The translations under genes were made by a program, and so were the position numbers. Source: Limisphaerales bacterium (lineage in GTDB: Bacteria; Verrucomicrobiota; Verrucomicrobiia; Limisphaerales; UBA1100). Taken from it: a stretch of DNA of 64,000 nt. Position 1 is the stretch's first letter; each line of letters opens with the position of its first letter. Positions 53,710-61,461 of this stretch are shown piece by piece. A model generated the notes under the pieces. It saw only the letters and a program-made list of their open reading frames with translations. It was not told the DNA's origin and searched no databases. The DNA lies in NCBI GenBank assembly GCA_014382585.1, contig JACNJL010000044.1, positions 43,894-107,893 of the forward strand, written 5' to 3'.

Positions 53710-54918
53710 TCACTTTTTAGGGGCCGGCGGCGCCTTAGCTGGCTTGCCTGACTGGGCTTTCAGGCATCGCTGCAACGTCATCAACGCCATCGCCGTGCCA
53801 TATTGCTGGTGGTAATCGTAAAACGGAAAATCCCACCAACTGCCGTCTTTTTCCTGCAGTTTCATGATAATGGTGGCCATATGATCTTGCAGCCGGGGGC
53901 GCTCGGCGGCGGGCACGTGATCGAGGCACAGCGCGCCGTAGTAGTGGCCGTAATAATAAAAATAACCGGCCACCTGAAACCAAGCCTCGTGCGGGCGCGG
54001 GCGTTTGCGGCCGATGCCGAGCCATTCATTGCGGGCGTAAAGGCGGTCGAGCCAATCAACGAGCACCTTGTCGGTGATGCGTTGATCGCCCCACACACGC
54101 AGCGCGATGTTGCCCGCTTGCGACCGGCCGAGGCTGCCGCCCGGGCGGTTGATTCCGCGGCGCGGTGAGTTTTTTAAATACTCGCCATAAAGAAAACTGC
54201 CGTCGGGCAAGTGCTGCCGCTTGAGTGCGGCCAGTGCGCGGGTCACCAATTTTTTGGGCGGCTCAATACCGGCCATTTTGGCCTCGTGGAACGCAACGAG
54301 CACCGTGGCGTTGACGAACGAAATGGAACTGCTCGCGGGCTTCTTGGTGCCCAGACGCATATCGTAATAGCCCCAGCCGCCATCAACAGATTCGTAGGCA
54401 TCGAGCCGGTCAAACTGTTGCGCGATGAGTGCGTCGATTTTTTTAATCTTCGCCGGTTCAATCTCCGCCCGCGCGCGCAGACGCACCAATGCCTGCAGGC
54501 CGTAGCCGTGCGCCCACACGTTGTACATCGCATCCGCCGTGGCGCGGCGCAGCTTGGGCAGATGCTCCAGCAAATAAGCCTCCGAATCCTTCAACGCCGC
54601 GCGGGCTTGCGGGGTATCGCCGCCCGCTTCGATGATGGCGGAAATGCAAAGTGACGTAACCGCCAATCGAAAAGCATAATGGCTCTGAAACCCGGGCGCA
54701 TAAATATTGAGCCCCTTGGTATTACGCGGGCTACCCCACGAGCCGTCTTTGTTCTGCCGGTCCAGCAGGAAATAAATGCCGCGCTCAATTGATTTTTCCA
54801 GATCCACTCGCGGCACGGGCTGTGCGTCGGGCAGTTTCGGTATGGGCACGGGATTAGCCGCCGGTAAACCCATCGCAGCCACGAGGCTGGCAAGGGTGAT
54901 CTTGGACAAACGGTTCAT
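53710..54918 (-). CDS. Exported alpha-alpha toroid (prenyltransferase/squalene-oxidase repeat) protein
   Basis: A 402-residue secreted protein with a signal peptide (about 1-21). Repeats of the DGSWG kind occur at least four times: KDGSWGSPRN, VDGGWGYYDM, PDGSFLYGEY and KDGSWWDFPFYDYHQQYGT, the pattern of terpenoid-cyclase-like barrels. No catalytic Asp motif of true cyclases is evident, so a binding or structural role is possible. The C-terminus is Lys/Pro-rich. It lies 73 bases before the selenoprotein gene on the same strand. Confidence 0.85.
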   Translation of the reverse strand: MNRLSKITLASLVAAMGLPAANPVPIPKLPDAQPVPRVDLEKSIERGIYFLLDRQNKDGSWGSPRNTKGLNIYAPGFQSHYAFRLAVTSLCISAIIEAGGDTPQARAALKDSEAYLLEHLPKLRRATADAMYNVWAHGYGLQALVRLRARAEIEPAKIKKIDALIAQQFDRLDAYESVDGGWGYYDMRLGTKKPASSSISFVNATVLVAFHEAKMAGIEPPKKLVTRALAALKRQHLPDGSFLYGEYLKNSPRRGINRPGGSLGRSQAGNIALRVWGDQRITDKVLVDWLDRLYARNEWLGIGRKRPRPHEAWFQVAGYFYYYGHYYGALCLDHVPAAERPRLQDHMATIIMKLQEKDGSWWDFPFYDYHQQYGTAMALMTLQRCLKAQSGKPAKAPPAPKK

Positions 54919-54948
54919 AGATTCCTTTCCGAATGATTCCGGTTGGAA

Positions 54949-56382
54949 TTAATTGATCTTCACTAGATCGCCGGCTTTGAGGCCGCTGGTGATTTCGGTT
55001 TGACCATTGCTGGTGCGACCGATTTGCACCGTTATATTTTTTGTGGAATCGCCGTCCACCCCGATCACGTAAGGCTTTTGATCCGCGTCATAATGCAGTG
55101 CGGTGGAAGGCACGGTGAGGGCGTCGGCCTTGGAATAGGTGCCCAGATTCACCGCGCAGCCCATGCCGGGAGCGAGGTAGCCGTGGTTCGCACCAAGGGT
55201 GGCGGCAAGGGTGACCGCGAATTTGCCGGGCGCGGTGGGCACGCGGCTGATGGCGGTGACAGTGACGGGGATGCGCTGCTCGGGCGCGGCGGTTGGCGTG
55301 GCCCAGCCCCGGGTGCCGAGATTAATCTGGCGCAAATCTTTTTCGGCCACGCTACCGCTGATGATGAGCGGGCGCGGGGTCACCACGGTCATAAAAATCT
55401 CGTTGGGCATTACATTGCCGCCGGCGCGCAGTTTGGCGGTGAGATGTTTGCGGCCGGTCCACAAGCCGTTCACAAATTCGCCGTAATAAACCACGCCATT
55501 GGCGGAGGCTTTCACGTCAAGCAATTGGCGGTCGGCTTCAAGTTTGGCGTGAGATTCCACAACTTTGTTGAAGTCCACCTGCTTTTGCTCGATGGAGAGC
55601 TGGCGGCGCTGGGTGGAGGATTCGAACGTTTCCTTGAGACGTTCCTGCGCAAGTTGAGCGCGTACTTGGGCGGTGGCGCGATCTTCGATTTCACGCGGCA
55701 ACCCAAACTTAAGCGCGGCGAGGCGCGTCAGCTCCGCGCGTTCCAACGAAAAGCGCGCGCGGTTCACAGTGTTAAGCGCGCGGGTGATGATGATCTCCTC
55801 CGTTTCCTCGGTAAGGTCATCCGCTTCGTACATTTTTTTGAGCTGCTTGAGTTCCTCTTGCGCATAAGCGAGCGAGTTTGAGTAAGTGGAGTAACTCTGG
55901 TGCGTCGATTTCACGTTAAACTCTTTAATGTACTCTTGGAAATGTTTTAAGTCCTCTCCCAATCGCTTGAAGGCCAGCTGCGCGGAAACTCGATCCAAGT
56001 CGGCACTCTTGCTGGCAAACTGATGTTCCGCTTGCGACAATGCAAGATCCACCCGCGCGGTTTCCAGCGCTCGCTTGCTGTCGGTAATCCGACGATCAAT
56101 TTTTTCTGTTTCAAACTCAATCAAGGCCGCGCCCTCGCCCACTTCCGCGCCGTGAGCGACCACGCGTTTCACCGTAAGATCCGCCCACACCTTGGGTCGC
56201 AACTTGATGGCTGAAGATTTCGCCGGGCCAAATGCTCCGGACAGTTTCACCTCCACCTCAAACACACCGGCTTTGACGGTGTGTACGCCCTTGGGCGGGG
56301 TATTGGTGGAGTCGGCAGCAAGCAGTGCGACGGCCTGTGCAAACAGGAAACAAATCGAACACATCGAAAAGGTTGATTTCAT
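54949..56382 (-). CDS. HlyD/RND-type periplasmic adaptor-like protein
   Basis: A 477-residue exported protein with a signal peptide. A lipoyl-like half-motif (VVAHGAEVGEGAALIEFETEK) is followed by a long coiled-coil hairpin (about residues 95-290), the return lipoyl strand (VKASANGVVYYGEF) and beta-barrel domains, the order seen in membrane-fusion adaptors. No transporter or outer-membrane factor gene is next to it, so its partner is unknown. It starts nine bases after the FG-GAP lipoprotein gene. Confidence 0.82.
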   Translation of the reverse strand: MKSTFSMCSICFLFAQAVALLAADSTNTPPKGVHTVKAGVFEVEVKLSGAFGPAKSSAIKLRPKVWADLTVKRVVAHGAEVGEGAALIEFETEKIDRRITDSKRALETARVDLALSQAEHQFASKSADLDRVSAQLAFKRLGEDLKHFQEYIKEFNVKSTHQSYSTYSNSLAYAQEELKQLKKMYEADDLTEETEEIIITRALNTVNRARFSLERAELTRLAALKFGLPREIEDRATAQVRAQLAQERLKETFESSTQRRQLSIEQKQVDFNKVVESHAKLEADRQLLDVKASANGVVYYGEFVNGLWTGRKHLTAKLRAGGNVMPNEIFMTVVTPRPLIISGSVAEKDLRQINLGTRGWATPTAAPEQRIPVTVTAISRVPTAPGKFAVTLAATLGANHGYLAPGMGCAVNLGTYSKADALTVPSTALHYDADQKPYVIGVDGDSTKNITVQIGRTSNGQTEITSGLKAGDLVKIN

Positions 56383-56391
56383 CCGGCGTGT

Positions 56392-59007
56392 CTACCGTCC
56401 ATTGCCGGGTTTATCAAGCCCCGCCTTCGAGGCTGGCAATAGATGATATTTTCCCGCTGCCGGATTAGTCAAACGCGTCACCCGCCCGTCCGGCCAACGC
56501 ACCTCCAGCGAATCCACCGCCGTCAAATCGCCCAACCCGAAATGGGCGGTGAACGGATGCTGCACCCGCCACGAATCGCCTGTCACCACCCAGTGCCGCC
56601 ATATTTTTTTGCCCGCGCGCGCGGTTACCACCGCGCCCACCGGCGACCGACCCGGTGCGCCCCGCAAATGCGCGCCAATCCAGCCGCCCTCGGGTTTCAA
56701 ACGATTGGCCAACAACCGAACGTGGGGCAAATTCAATCCGGTTTTGAAATCCCAATGGCGTTCGGTCACTAATAAATCCGGCCGCCCATCCGCATCGAAA
56801 TCCGCCGCCACTACGCTGCGGCCATCGCGCTGGCTTCCCGCGCCCAGCAAAAAACCCGCCTCGCGCCAGCCGCCTTGGCCGTCATTGAGCAACAACGCGT
56901 TGGGCTGAAATCCGTGCCACGAAAGATTCGCGCGCACCGGCCCCATCACCCCTTTGAAATGCGCAGCCAACGCAACATCGGGTTGATTGTTTTGAGTATA
57001 AATATCATGACGCCAAAAAATGCTATCGTAATCCTCCACCGTACGACGGCTGGAAAAACCCGTGGCCACAAACAGGTCTCGATCCCCATCGAGATCAAAA
57101 TCCGCACCACTCACGCCGTGCGCCCAACCGGTGCGTTGGAGTATTTTTGATTTCGTTTCGTTAAAAACCAACCCCTTCGCCCCGCCAAGAAACAAACGAT
57201 TTCCACTTCCCATTGCCACCCGACGGGCCAAAAATTCTGGCAACGATTGATGGCCGAGCTGCAATCCAGACAAACGCCGCGCGGCTGCGGAATCCACGCC
57301 GGCCATAAATACATCGGGCCGTCCATCGCCGTTAAAATCGCCCACCGCGTGGCTCTGACCAAACGCGTATCGGGCCTTACCGAGCGTGCCGTTGAGGTCC
57401 GTGAATTCCCCCTGCCTGTCATTGGCGTAATGATCAAGCCCGCCGAAATCCGCCACGTTCAGCAAATCCAAATCGCCGTCGCCATCGAGATCCACCCACG
57501 AGGCGCTGCGGGTGCGGCGGTGTTTGCGCAGGTTTGGCGCGGCGGTTTCGGTGAATTTCCCTGCACCATTGTTTAGCAGCAAGCGCGATGGGTGTCCGTC
57601 GTTGGCATCGAAATAGGGAAGCGGAAACTGGCCGTCGACAAAGGGCGGCTTGTAAGTGGTGATCCAAAGATCAAGATCGCCATCGCCATCCACATCGCCC
57701 GCAGCAATCGCGCTGGCACCGTGCCACTGGGCTTCGCCGATGAATGCTCGCGTGGGTTTTTCGAACTGCTCAAATTCAGTTTCCGCCGTGCCGGCCCAAA
57801 GCCACGGCCCATCGCGTGCGGGCACGCCCAGCAAATCCACCACGCCGTCTCCGGTGAAATCGGCCAACACTGCCGCCGTCAAGGGCTCGGGAAAAACCGC
57901 GCATAATTTGGCTGCTTTAAATTTCCAACTGCCGCGATTCCATTGCACGGAGTTATTGGCGGGAAAAATTATTTCAGGCAATCCGTCGTGATTCAAATCC
58001 TGCACTAACACCGGTCCGCTGCCTTGCGGTGCGGATTGTTCTGCAAACCCGCGCGCGCCTGTGTGTTCGTCACGCTGCAGTTCGCTCACCGTTATGGTTC
58101 CGGGTAAAAATTGTTCCTGCGCGTTTTGTGTTTCAGTCCATTGAATCGTCAGCAACCCGCGCAGCACCACCCGCGACTGCCCATTGCGCGCGCGCACGGT
58201 GAATGCGTATTTTGATTCGGCTGTTTTATTGTTAAAGGCATAATGTTCATGCCGCCATTGAGTGCCACGAAGTTCCCATCCTTCCGCGCTGCGCGCTTTG
58301 AGCCATGCTTTCCATTCGGTGGGATTCATTTTTTGGTTCGGCCCGATCTCAAGCGAACCGAATTGAAATTCTGCCAACACCGCAAATTTATCCTTGGCCG
58401 CGCGCAGGACGTCCCATGCGGTAACGAGGGTTTCGTGGAATCGTTGGGCATCCATTTCGCGCGACCACATGGTCCGATCGAACCGTGTGCGCAGTTGGGT
58501 AATCAAATTCACGCGCTGCATTAACTTCACCGGCATTTGCTCGCTCACTAACAGCCCGTTTTGGTAAACCCGCTGCACGGCATGTAACCCGGTGGCGTCC
58601 CATTCGTCCCACTTGCCGTGGGGTTGATCGCTCTCGAAAAAGGCACGGTGTTTCACCCGCCCGTTAGCGTGCCATTCCACAAACTCACCGTTCAGTTTAC
58701 CTGCGGTATAATTCAGAATACGGCGCGGTTTGCCATTGGAATGCCATTCCTGCCAACGGCCATCGGGCCGACCGTCGCGAAATGCAAATGCCCCGCGCCG
58801 GGTGCCATTGGTATGCACGGCCTCCGTGCGACCGGTGAAGGGATGCAGTTCGTCAGTGCGATAAAATAAACCGTCGGCCTGTTTTTGCACTTGTGTCGCG
58901 GGCACGGTGCCGCCGTCGTCAGGGGTGCCGGGCCTGGCGGGTGGCGGCGCATCCCGTCCGCAACCCGCGCCCAGCAGCAGGGCGGCAATGCCAGCGAACG
59001 CGCGCAT
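56392..59007 (-). CDS. MORN / FG-GAP (VCBS) / ASPIC-UnbV lipoprotein
   Basis: An 871-residue surface lipoprotein. ATG 59007 gives a signal ending LLLGAGC; it lies two bases after the TIM-barrel stop, while the longer frame overlaps that gene. MORN-like repeats (GRWQEWHSNGKPRRI, GEFVEWHANGRVKHR, GKWDEWDATG) occupy about 60-135. Calcium-binding FG-GAP repeats follow (DVDGDGDLDLWI, DLDGDGDLDLLN, DFNGDGRPDVFM, DFDADGRPDLLV), and an ASPIC/UnbV domain ends the chain (SLEVRWPDGRVTRL). It probably forms a beta-propeller on the cell surface. Confidence 0.88.
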   Translation of the reverse strand: MRAFAGIAALLLGAGCGRDAPPPARPGTPDDGGTVPATQVQKQADGLFYRTDELHPFTGRTEAVHTNGTRRGAFAFRDGRPDGRWQEWHSNGKPRRILNYTAGKLNGEFVEWHANGRVKHRAFFESDQPHGKWDEWDATGLHAVQRVYQNGLLVSEQMPVKLMQRVNLITQLRTRFDRTMWSREMDAQRFHETLVTAWDVLRAAKDKFAVLAEFQFGSLEIGPNQKMNPTEWKAWLKARSAEGWELRGTQWRHEHYAFNNKTAESKYAFTVRARNGQSRVVLRGLLTIQWTETQNAQEQFLPGTITVSELQRDEHTGARGFAEQSAPQGSGPVLVQDLNHDGLPEIIFPANNSVQWNRGSWKFKAAKLCAVFPEPLTAAVLADFTGDGVVDLLGVPARDGPWLWAGTAETEFEQFEKPTRAFIGEAQWHGASAIAAGDVDGDGDLDLWITTYKPPFVDGQFPLPYFDANDGHPSRLLLNNGAGKFTETAAPNLRKHRRTRSASWVDLDGDGDLDLLNVADFGGLDHYANDRQGEFTDLNGTLGKARYAFGQSHAVGDFNGDGRPDVFMAGVDSAAARRLSGLQLGHQSLPEFLARRVAMGSGNRLFLGGAKGLVFNETKSKILQRTGWAHGVSGADFDLDGDRDLFVATGFSSRRTVEDYDSIFWRHDIYTQNNQPDVALAAHFKGVMGPVRANLSWHGFQPNALLLNDGQGGWREAGFLLGAGSQRDGRSVVAADFDADGRPDLLVTERHWDFKTGLNLPHVRLLANRLKPEGGWIGAHLRGAPGRSPVGAVVTARAGKKIWRHWVVTGDSWRVQHPFTAHFGLGDLTAVDSLEVRWPDGRVTRLTNPAAGKYHLLPASKAGLDKPGNGR

Positions 59008-59009
59008 CG

Positions 59010-59975
59010 TTAGGCCCCGAATGCTTTGCGCATCATCGCCACGCTTTTGGGCACGGCGGTTTGCGGGTTTTCTTTGCCCTCGAATTCGATGGACACGTAG
59101 CCGCGATAGTTTTCTTTGGCCAAAATTTTGGCGATGCGTTGGTAATCCAAATCCAATGAATACCACTCGCCGCCGCCGTAATAGGTTTTCGCCTGAACGA
59201 AGGTGGTGCGGCTGGCGATCATCTCCAGTTTCTTGTACGGATTTTCCAGAAAATTTCCGGTGTCCATCAGCACGCCGAGCCACGGCGAATTGTCAAACGC
59301 CTTGGCGATACGCAGCAACCCTTCGGGCGTACGCGCGAGGCCCCAGTGATTTTCCAGCGCCATGTGCACGCCGAGTTTCTCGGCGATGGGGATGAGTTCC
59401 TGAATGGAATCGATGCACCACTTGAAAGCTTCTTCTTCCGTGTGCCCTTTCGGCACCGGCTCGATGCCGCGATTGGCCATCAATTCATCAAACGAAATCG
59501 TGCGCCAGCGTCCGGTGTTTAGCCGGATGCACGGGATGCCCAGCTCGTGCGCCAGTTGCATGCAATGGATGGTGTGCTCGATATTTTTCTTGCGATCCGC
59601 CGCCTTGGGTTTCACAAAGCCTTGGTGAATGGACAAGCCCACCAAGCCCACGCCATTCAGAAATGCGTGCCGCTTGAGCTTGCGCAAGTACGCCGGTTTT
59701 TCCTCGGCCATTTGCATATGCAAAACGTCCACGCCCTCCACGCCTAAATCAGCGGCGTGATCGATGACCTTTTCGATGGGATATTTCTTAGCCGTAAAAT
59801 GCCAATAAGAATAAGTGGCCAACGCCAGCTTGGTGCGCGCTTTGGGTGCCTTGGCTTTGGCAGGTTTATCTTTGGCGGCAGCAGAAACCGGCAACGGCAA
59901 CGCGGCGGCGGCCAACGCAGCGGAAGCGCCAATGAAAGCGCGCCGGGATGTGGGATCACTGGAATGATTCATCAT
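59010..59975 (-). CDS. Tat-exported sugar-phosphate isomerase/epimerase-like TIM barrel
   Basis: A 321-residue AP-endonuclease-2-family TIM barrel. The Tat signal has the twin arginines at 11-12 (TSRRAFIGASAALAAAALPL). Metal-site segments include VHMALENHWG, LGVLMDTGNFLE, FVQAKTYYGGG and YVSIEFEGKE. Family members include sugar isomerases and epimerases, but secreted ones are common in Planctomycetota and Verrucomicrobiota with unknown substrates. It precedes the FG-GAP lipoprotein gene by two bases. Confidence 0.87.
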   Translation of the reverse strand: MMNHSSDPTSRRAFIGASAALAAAALPLPVSAAAKDKPAKAKAPKARTKLALATYSYWHFTAKKYPIEKVIDHAADLGVEGVDVLHMQMAEEKPAYLRKLKRHAFLNGVGLVGLSIHQGFVKPKAADRKKNIEHTIHCMQLAHELGIPCIRLNTGRWRTISFDELMANRGIEPVPKGHTEEEAFKWCIDSIQELIPIAEKLGVHMALENHWGLARTPEGLLRIAKAFDNSPWLGVLMDTGNFLENPYKKLEMIASRTTFVQAKTYYGGGEWYSLDLDYQRIAKILAKENYRGYVSIEFEGKENPQTAVPKSVAMMRKAFGA

Positions 59976-60157
59976 TTGGGTGGCGAAAGTGTCGCGCCAA
60001 CGCAGATGGAAATCAACCCCACATCACAGGCGAGTTGAACGAGGTGCGATTGTATGCGGCGCGCGGCGTATTCGGCCGGCGTGATGAGCACGCCGGGACG
60101 CTTTGAAATCCCTCGATGACGCGTTGCCGGTCGCGCCAAATCATCGGAATAAGGCAC
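59972..60157 (-). CDS. Possible 61-codon small gene
   Basis: A short frame starting with GTG at 60157 ends in TGA overlapping the ATG of the TIM-barrel gene by four bases, the coupling pattern common in this genome. The product (PAEYAARRIQSHLVQLACDV in its middle) has no recognised domain. It fills an otherwise empty 200-base gap, but nothing proves translation and another frame overlaps it. Confidence 0.3.
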   Translation of the reverse strand: MPYSDDLARPATRHRGISKRPGVLITPAEYAARRIQSHLVQLACDVGLISICVGATLSPPK

Positions 60158-60176
60158 AAGTAAAACTTAAAGCGTC

Positions 60177-60383
60177 TTAAAGCGTCTCGCGGCGGACCGC
60201 GCGCACGCCGGCGAGAAGGCGTTCCATATCTTCCATCGTCCAGCCTTCGTAGTGTTGGCCGTAAGATTCCCACGCGGTTTTGTCGCCCTCCACTAAGGCG
60301 GCAAGGTCGGCCTCGCGTTTGGCGAGAGGGTGCGTTTGGTCCGGCGCAGTCCAGCGCGCCAGCCGTTCTTGCACGGCGTCCAT
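60177..60383 (-). CDS. Small 68-residue protein, unknown function
   Basis: The ATG at 60383 (MDAVQERLARWTAPDQ) gives a mostly helical, charged protein: PLAKREADLAALVEGDK and GWTMEDMERLLAGVRAVRRE. No family is recognised. It begins ten bases after the small lipoprotein gene, so the two are probably one transcript. A tandem 10-base repeat CTTAAAGCGT (60166-60185) spans its stop codon. Composition fits coding DNA; a longer frame to 60476 overlaps the lipoprotein gene and is not preferred. Confidence 0.6.
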   Translation of the reverse strand: MDAVQERLARWTAPDQTHPLAKREADLAALVEGDKTAWESYGQHYEGWTMEDMERLLAGVRAVRRETL

Positions 60384-60393
60384 AGGTGGCCGG

Positions 60394-60570
60394 TTATTGC
60401 ACGGGGGCGTTGAGTTCCCCGGACGAAACCTCCGTGCTGCCGGGAGCCGGTGGCACGTCGCCGTGGTTTTGCACATCGGTGGGCGGCGCTGGGTTTTGGG
60501 AAACGCATCCGGCTAAACCGACTAAGAGACCGACACAGGCCACGCCTAAAATTAAAAGATGCTTGGTCAT
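60394..60570 (-). CDS. Small 58-residue lipoprotein
   Basis: A lipoprotein signal (MTKHLLILGVACVGLLVGLAGC) makes up over a third of the chain; the mature part is only about 37 residues and Pro/Asn/Gly-rich with no fold evident. The ATG at 60570 is preferred over an upstream one (60594), which lies before the predicted -10 element. It is the first gene of the 60.6-52.7 kb transcript and has a well-formed promoter almost touching its start codon. Confidence 0.65.
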   Translation of the reverse strand: MTKHLLILGVACVGLLVGLAGCVSQNPAPPTDVQNHGDVPPAPGSTEVSSGELNAPVQ

Positions 60571-60579
60571 AGGAAACGG

Positions 60580-60608
60580 AGTATACTGCCCCAAGCCGGC
60601 GTTGGCAA
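60580..60608 (-). promoter_or_regulatory. Sigma-70-type promoter for the 60.6 kb operon
   Basis: On the minus strand TTGCCA (60608-60603) and TATACT (60585-60580) each match the consensus at five of six positions and are exactly 17 bases apart. Transcription is expected about 60573, only about three bases before the ATG at 60570, so the mRNA would be nearly leaderless. Confidence 0.6.
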
Positions 60609-60658
60609 CTTAAAGGGTTCAAGTAACCCAACCGCGCCTCGCCGCGTCATTTAACATT

Positions 60659-61408
60659 ATGAAACATGACTCCACCCCACGCAATCGCCGCGATTTTCTG
60701 GCCCTCAGTGGCCTCGGCGCCCTTGCCCTTCCCTCCTTTGCGGAGGCCACGCCTTCCACCGAAGACAGCCACGGCTACATCAATTTCCTCAAAGGCAAAG
60801 GCGAGGACATCGTGCCCGAAGGCAAATGGAAGGCCACGCACGCGGACATCCTCGGCCCATTTTGGGCTGGCGGCGCGCCGTATCGCGGCAAGGTGACCGC
60901 ACCGCTCGCGCCGGGTGAACTGCTCGTGATGCGCGGCCGCGTGTGGAGCCATCGCACCCGCGAACCGCTCGCCAATGTAGTGCTCGATGTTTGGCAAGCC
61001 GACCACAAAGGCGTGTACGATTTCCAAACCGCCAAACGCACCGATCCGCGCCCCACGCTCGCCGATGCCCGCGGCTTCAGCGGCGGCACCCAACCCGCAC
61101 GCAATAATTTTAAGAACCGCATCCGGCTCATCACCGACGAGCAAGGCTATTACGAATACGAAACCATCAAGCCCGCCGCGTACGGGATTGGTCGCGCGAC
61201 GCGGCCCGCGCACGTTCATTATATGGCGCAGGCCAAAGGCCACGCGCGGCTGATCACCCAATGTTATTTCAAAGGCGACAAACATATCGCGGCCGACCCG
61301 TGGGCCAGCAAGTCGCCGCTCATCGTCGATCTCAAAAAAGTAAAAGGCGAATACGGCGCCTACTTGCAAGGCCAGTTCGACCTCGTGCTGGGCACCGCGA
61401 ACGCCTAG
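60659..61408 (+). CDS. Tat-exported intradiol ring-cleavage dioxygenase-like protein
   Basis: A 249-residue protein with a Tat signal (Arg10-Arg11 in NRRDFLALSGLGAL). The core resembles protocatechuate 3,4-dioxygenase-type enzymes: GELLVMRGRVWSHRTREPLA, VVLDVWQADHKGVYD, and the likely iron ligands Tyr120, Tyr175, His185 and His187 (RPAHVHYM). True catabolic enzymes are cytoplasmic; this one is exported, as are many paralogues in soil and marine bacteria. No other aromatic-degradation genes are near. The ATG at 60659 lacks a Shine-Dalgarno sequence. Confidence 0.87.
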   Translation: MKHDSTPRNRRDFLALSGLGALALPSFAEATPSTEDSHGYINFLKGKGEDIVPEGKWKATHADILGPFWAGGAPYRGKVTAPLAPGELLVMRGRVWSHRTREPLANVVLDVWQADHKGVYDFQTAKRTDPRPTLADARGFSGGTQPARNNFKNRIRLITDEQGYYEYETIKPAAYGIGRATRPAHVHYMAQAKGHARLITQCYFKGDKHIAADPWASKSPLIVDLKKVKGEYGAYLQGQFDLVLGTANA

Positions 61409-61415
61409 TCCGTCA

Positions 61416-61444
61416 TTGCATTTTTAACCGGTTTTATATATAAC
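61416..61444 (+). promoter_or_regulatory. Candidate promoter for the ClC channel gene
   Basis: TATAAC (61439-61444) matches the -10 consensus at five of six bases, with a weak TTGCAT (61416-61421) 17 bases upstream. Predicted transcription starts near 61451, about 11 bases before the ATG. Confidence 0.35.
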
Positions 61445-61461
61445 CCCAGCGCGCCGAAAGT

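Noticed and set aside
60013..60273. An 86-codon minus-strand frame overlapping two small genes
   Set aside because: It overlaps the 68-residue gene and the possible 61-codon gene in another frame, is Arg-rich, and has no coupling to its neighbours.
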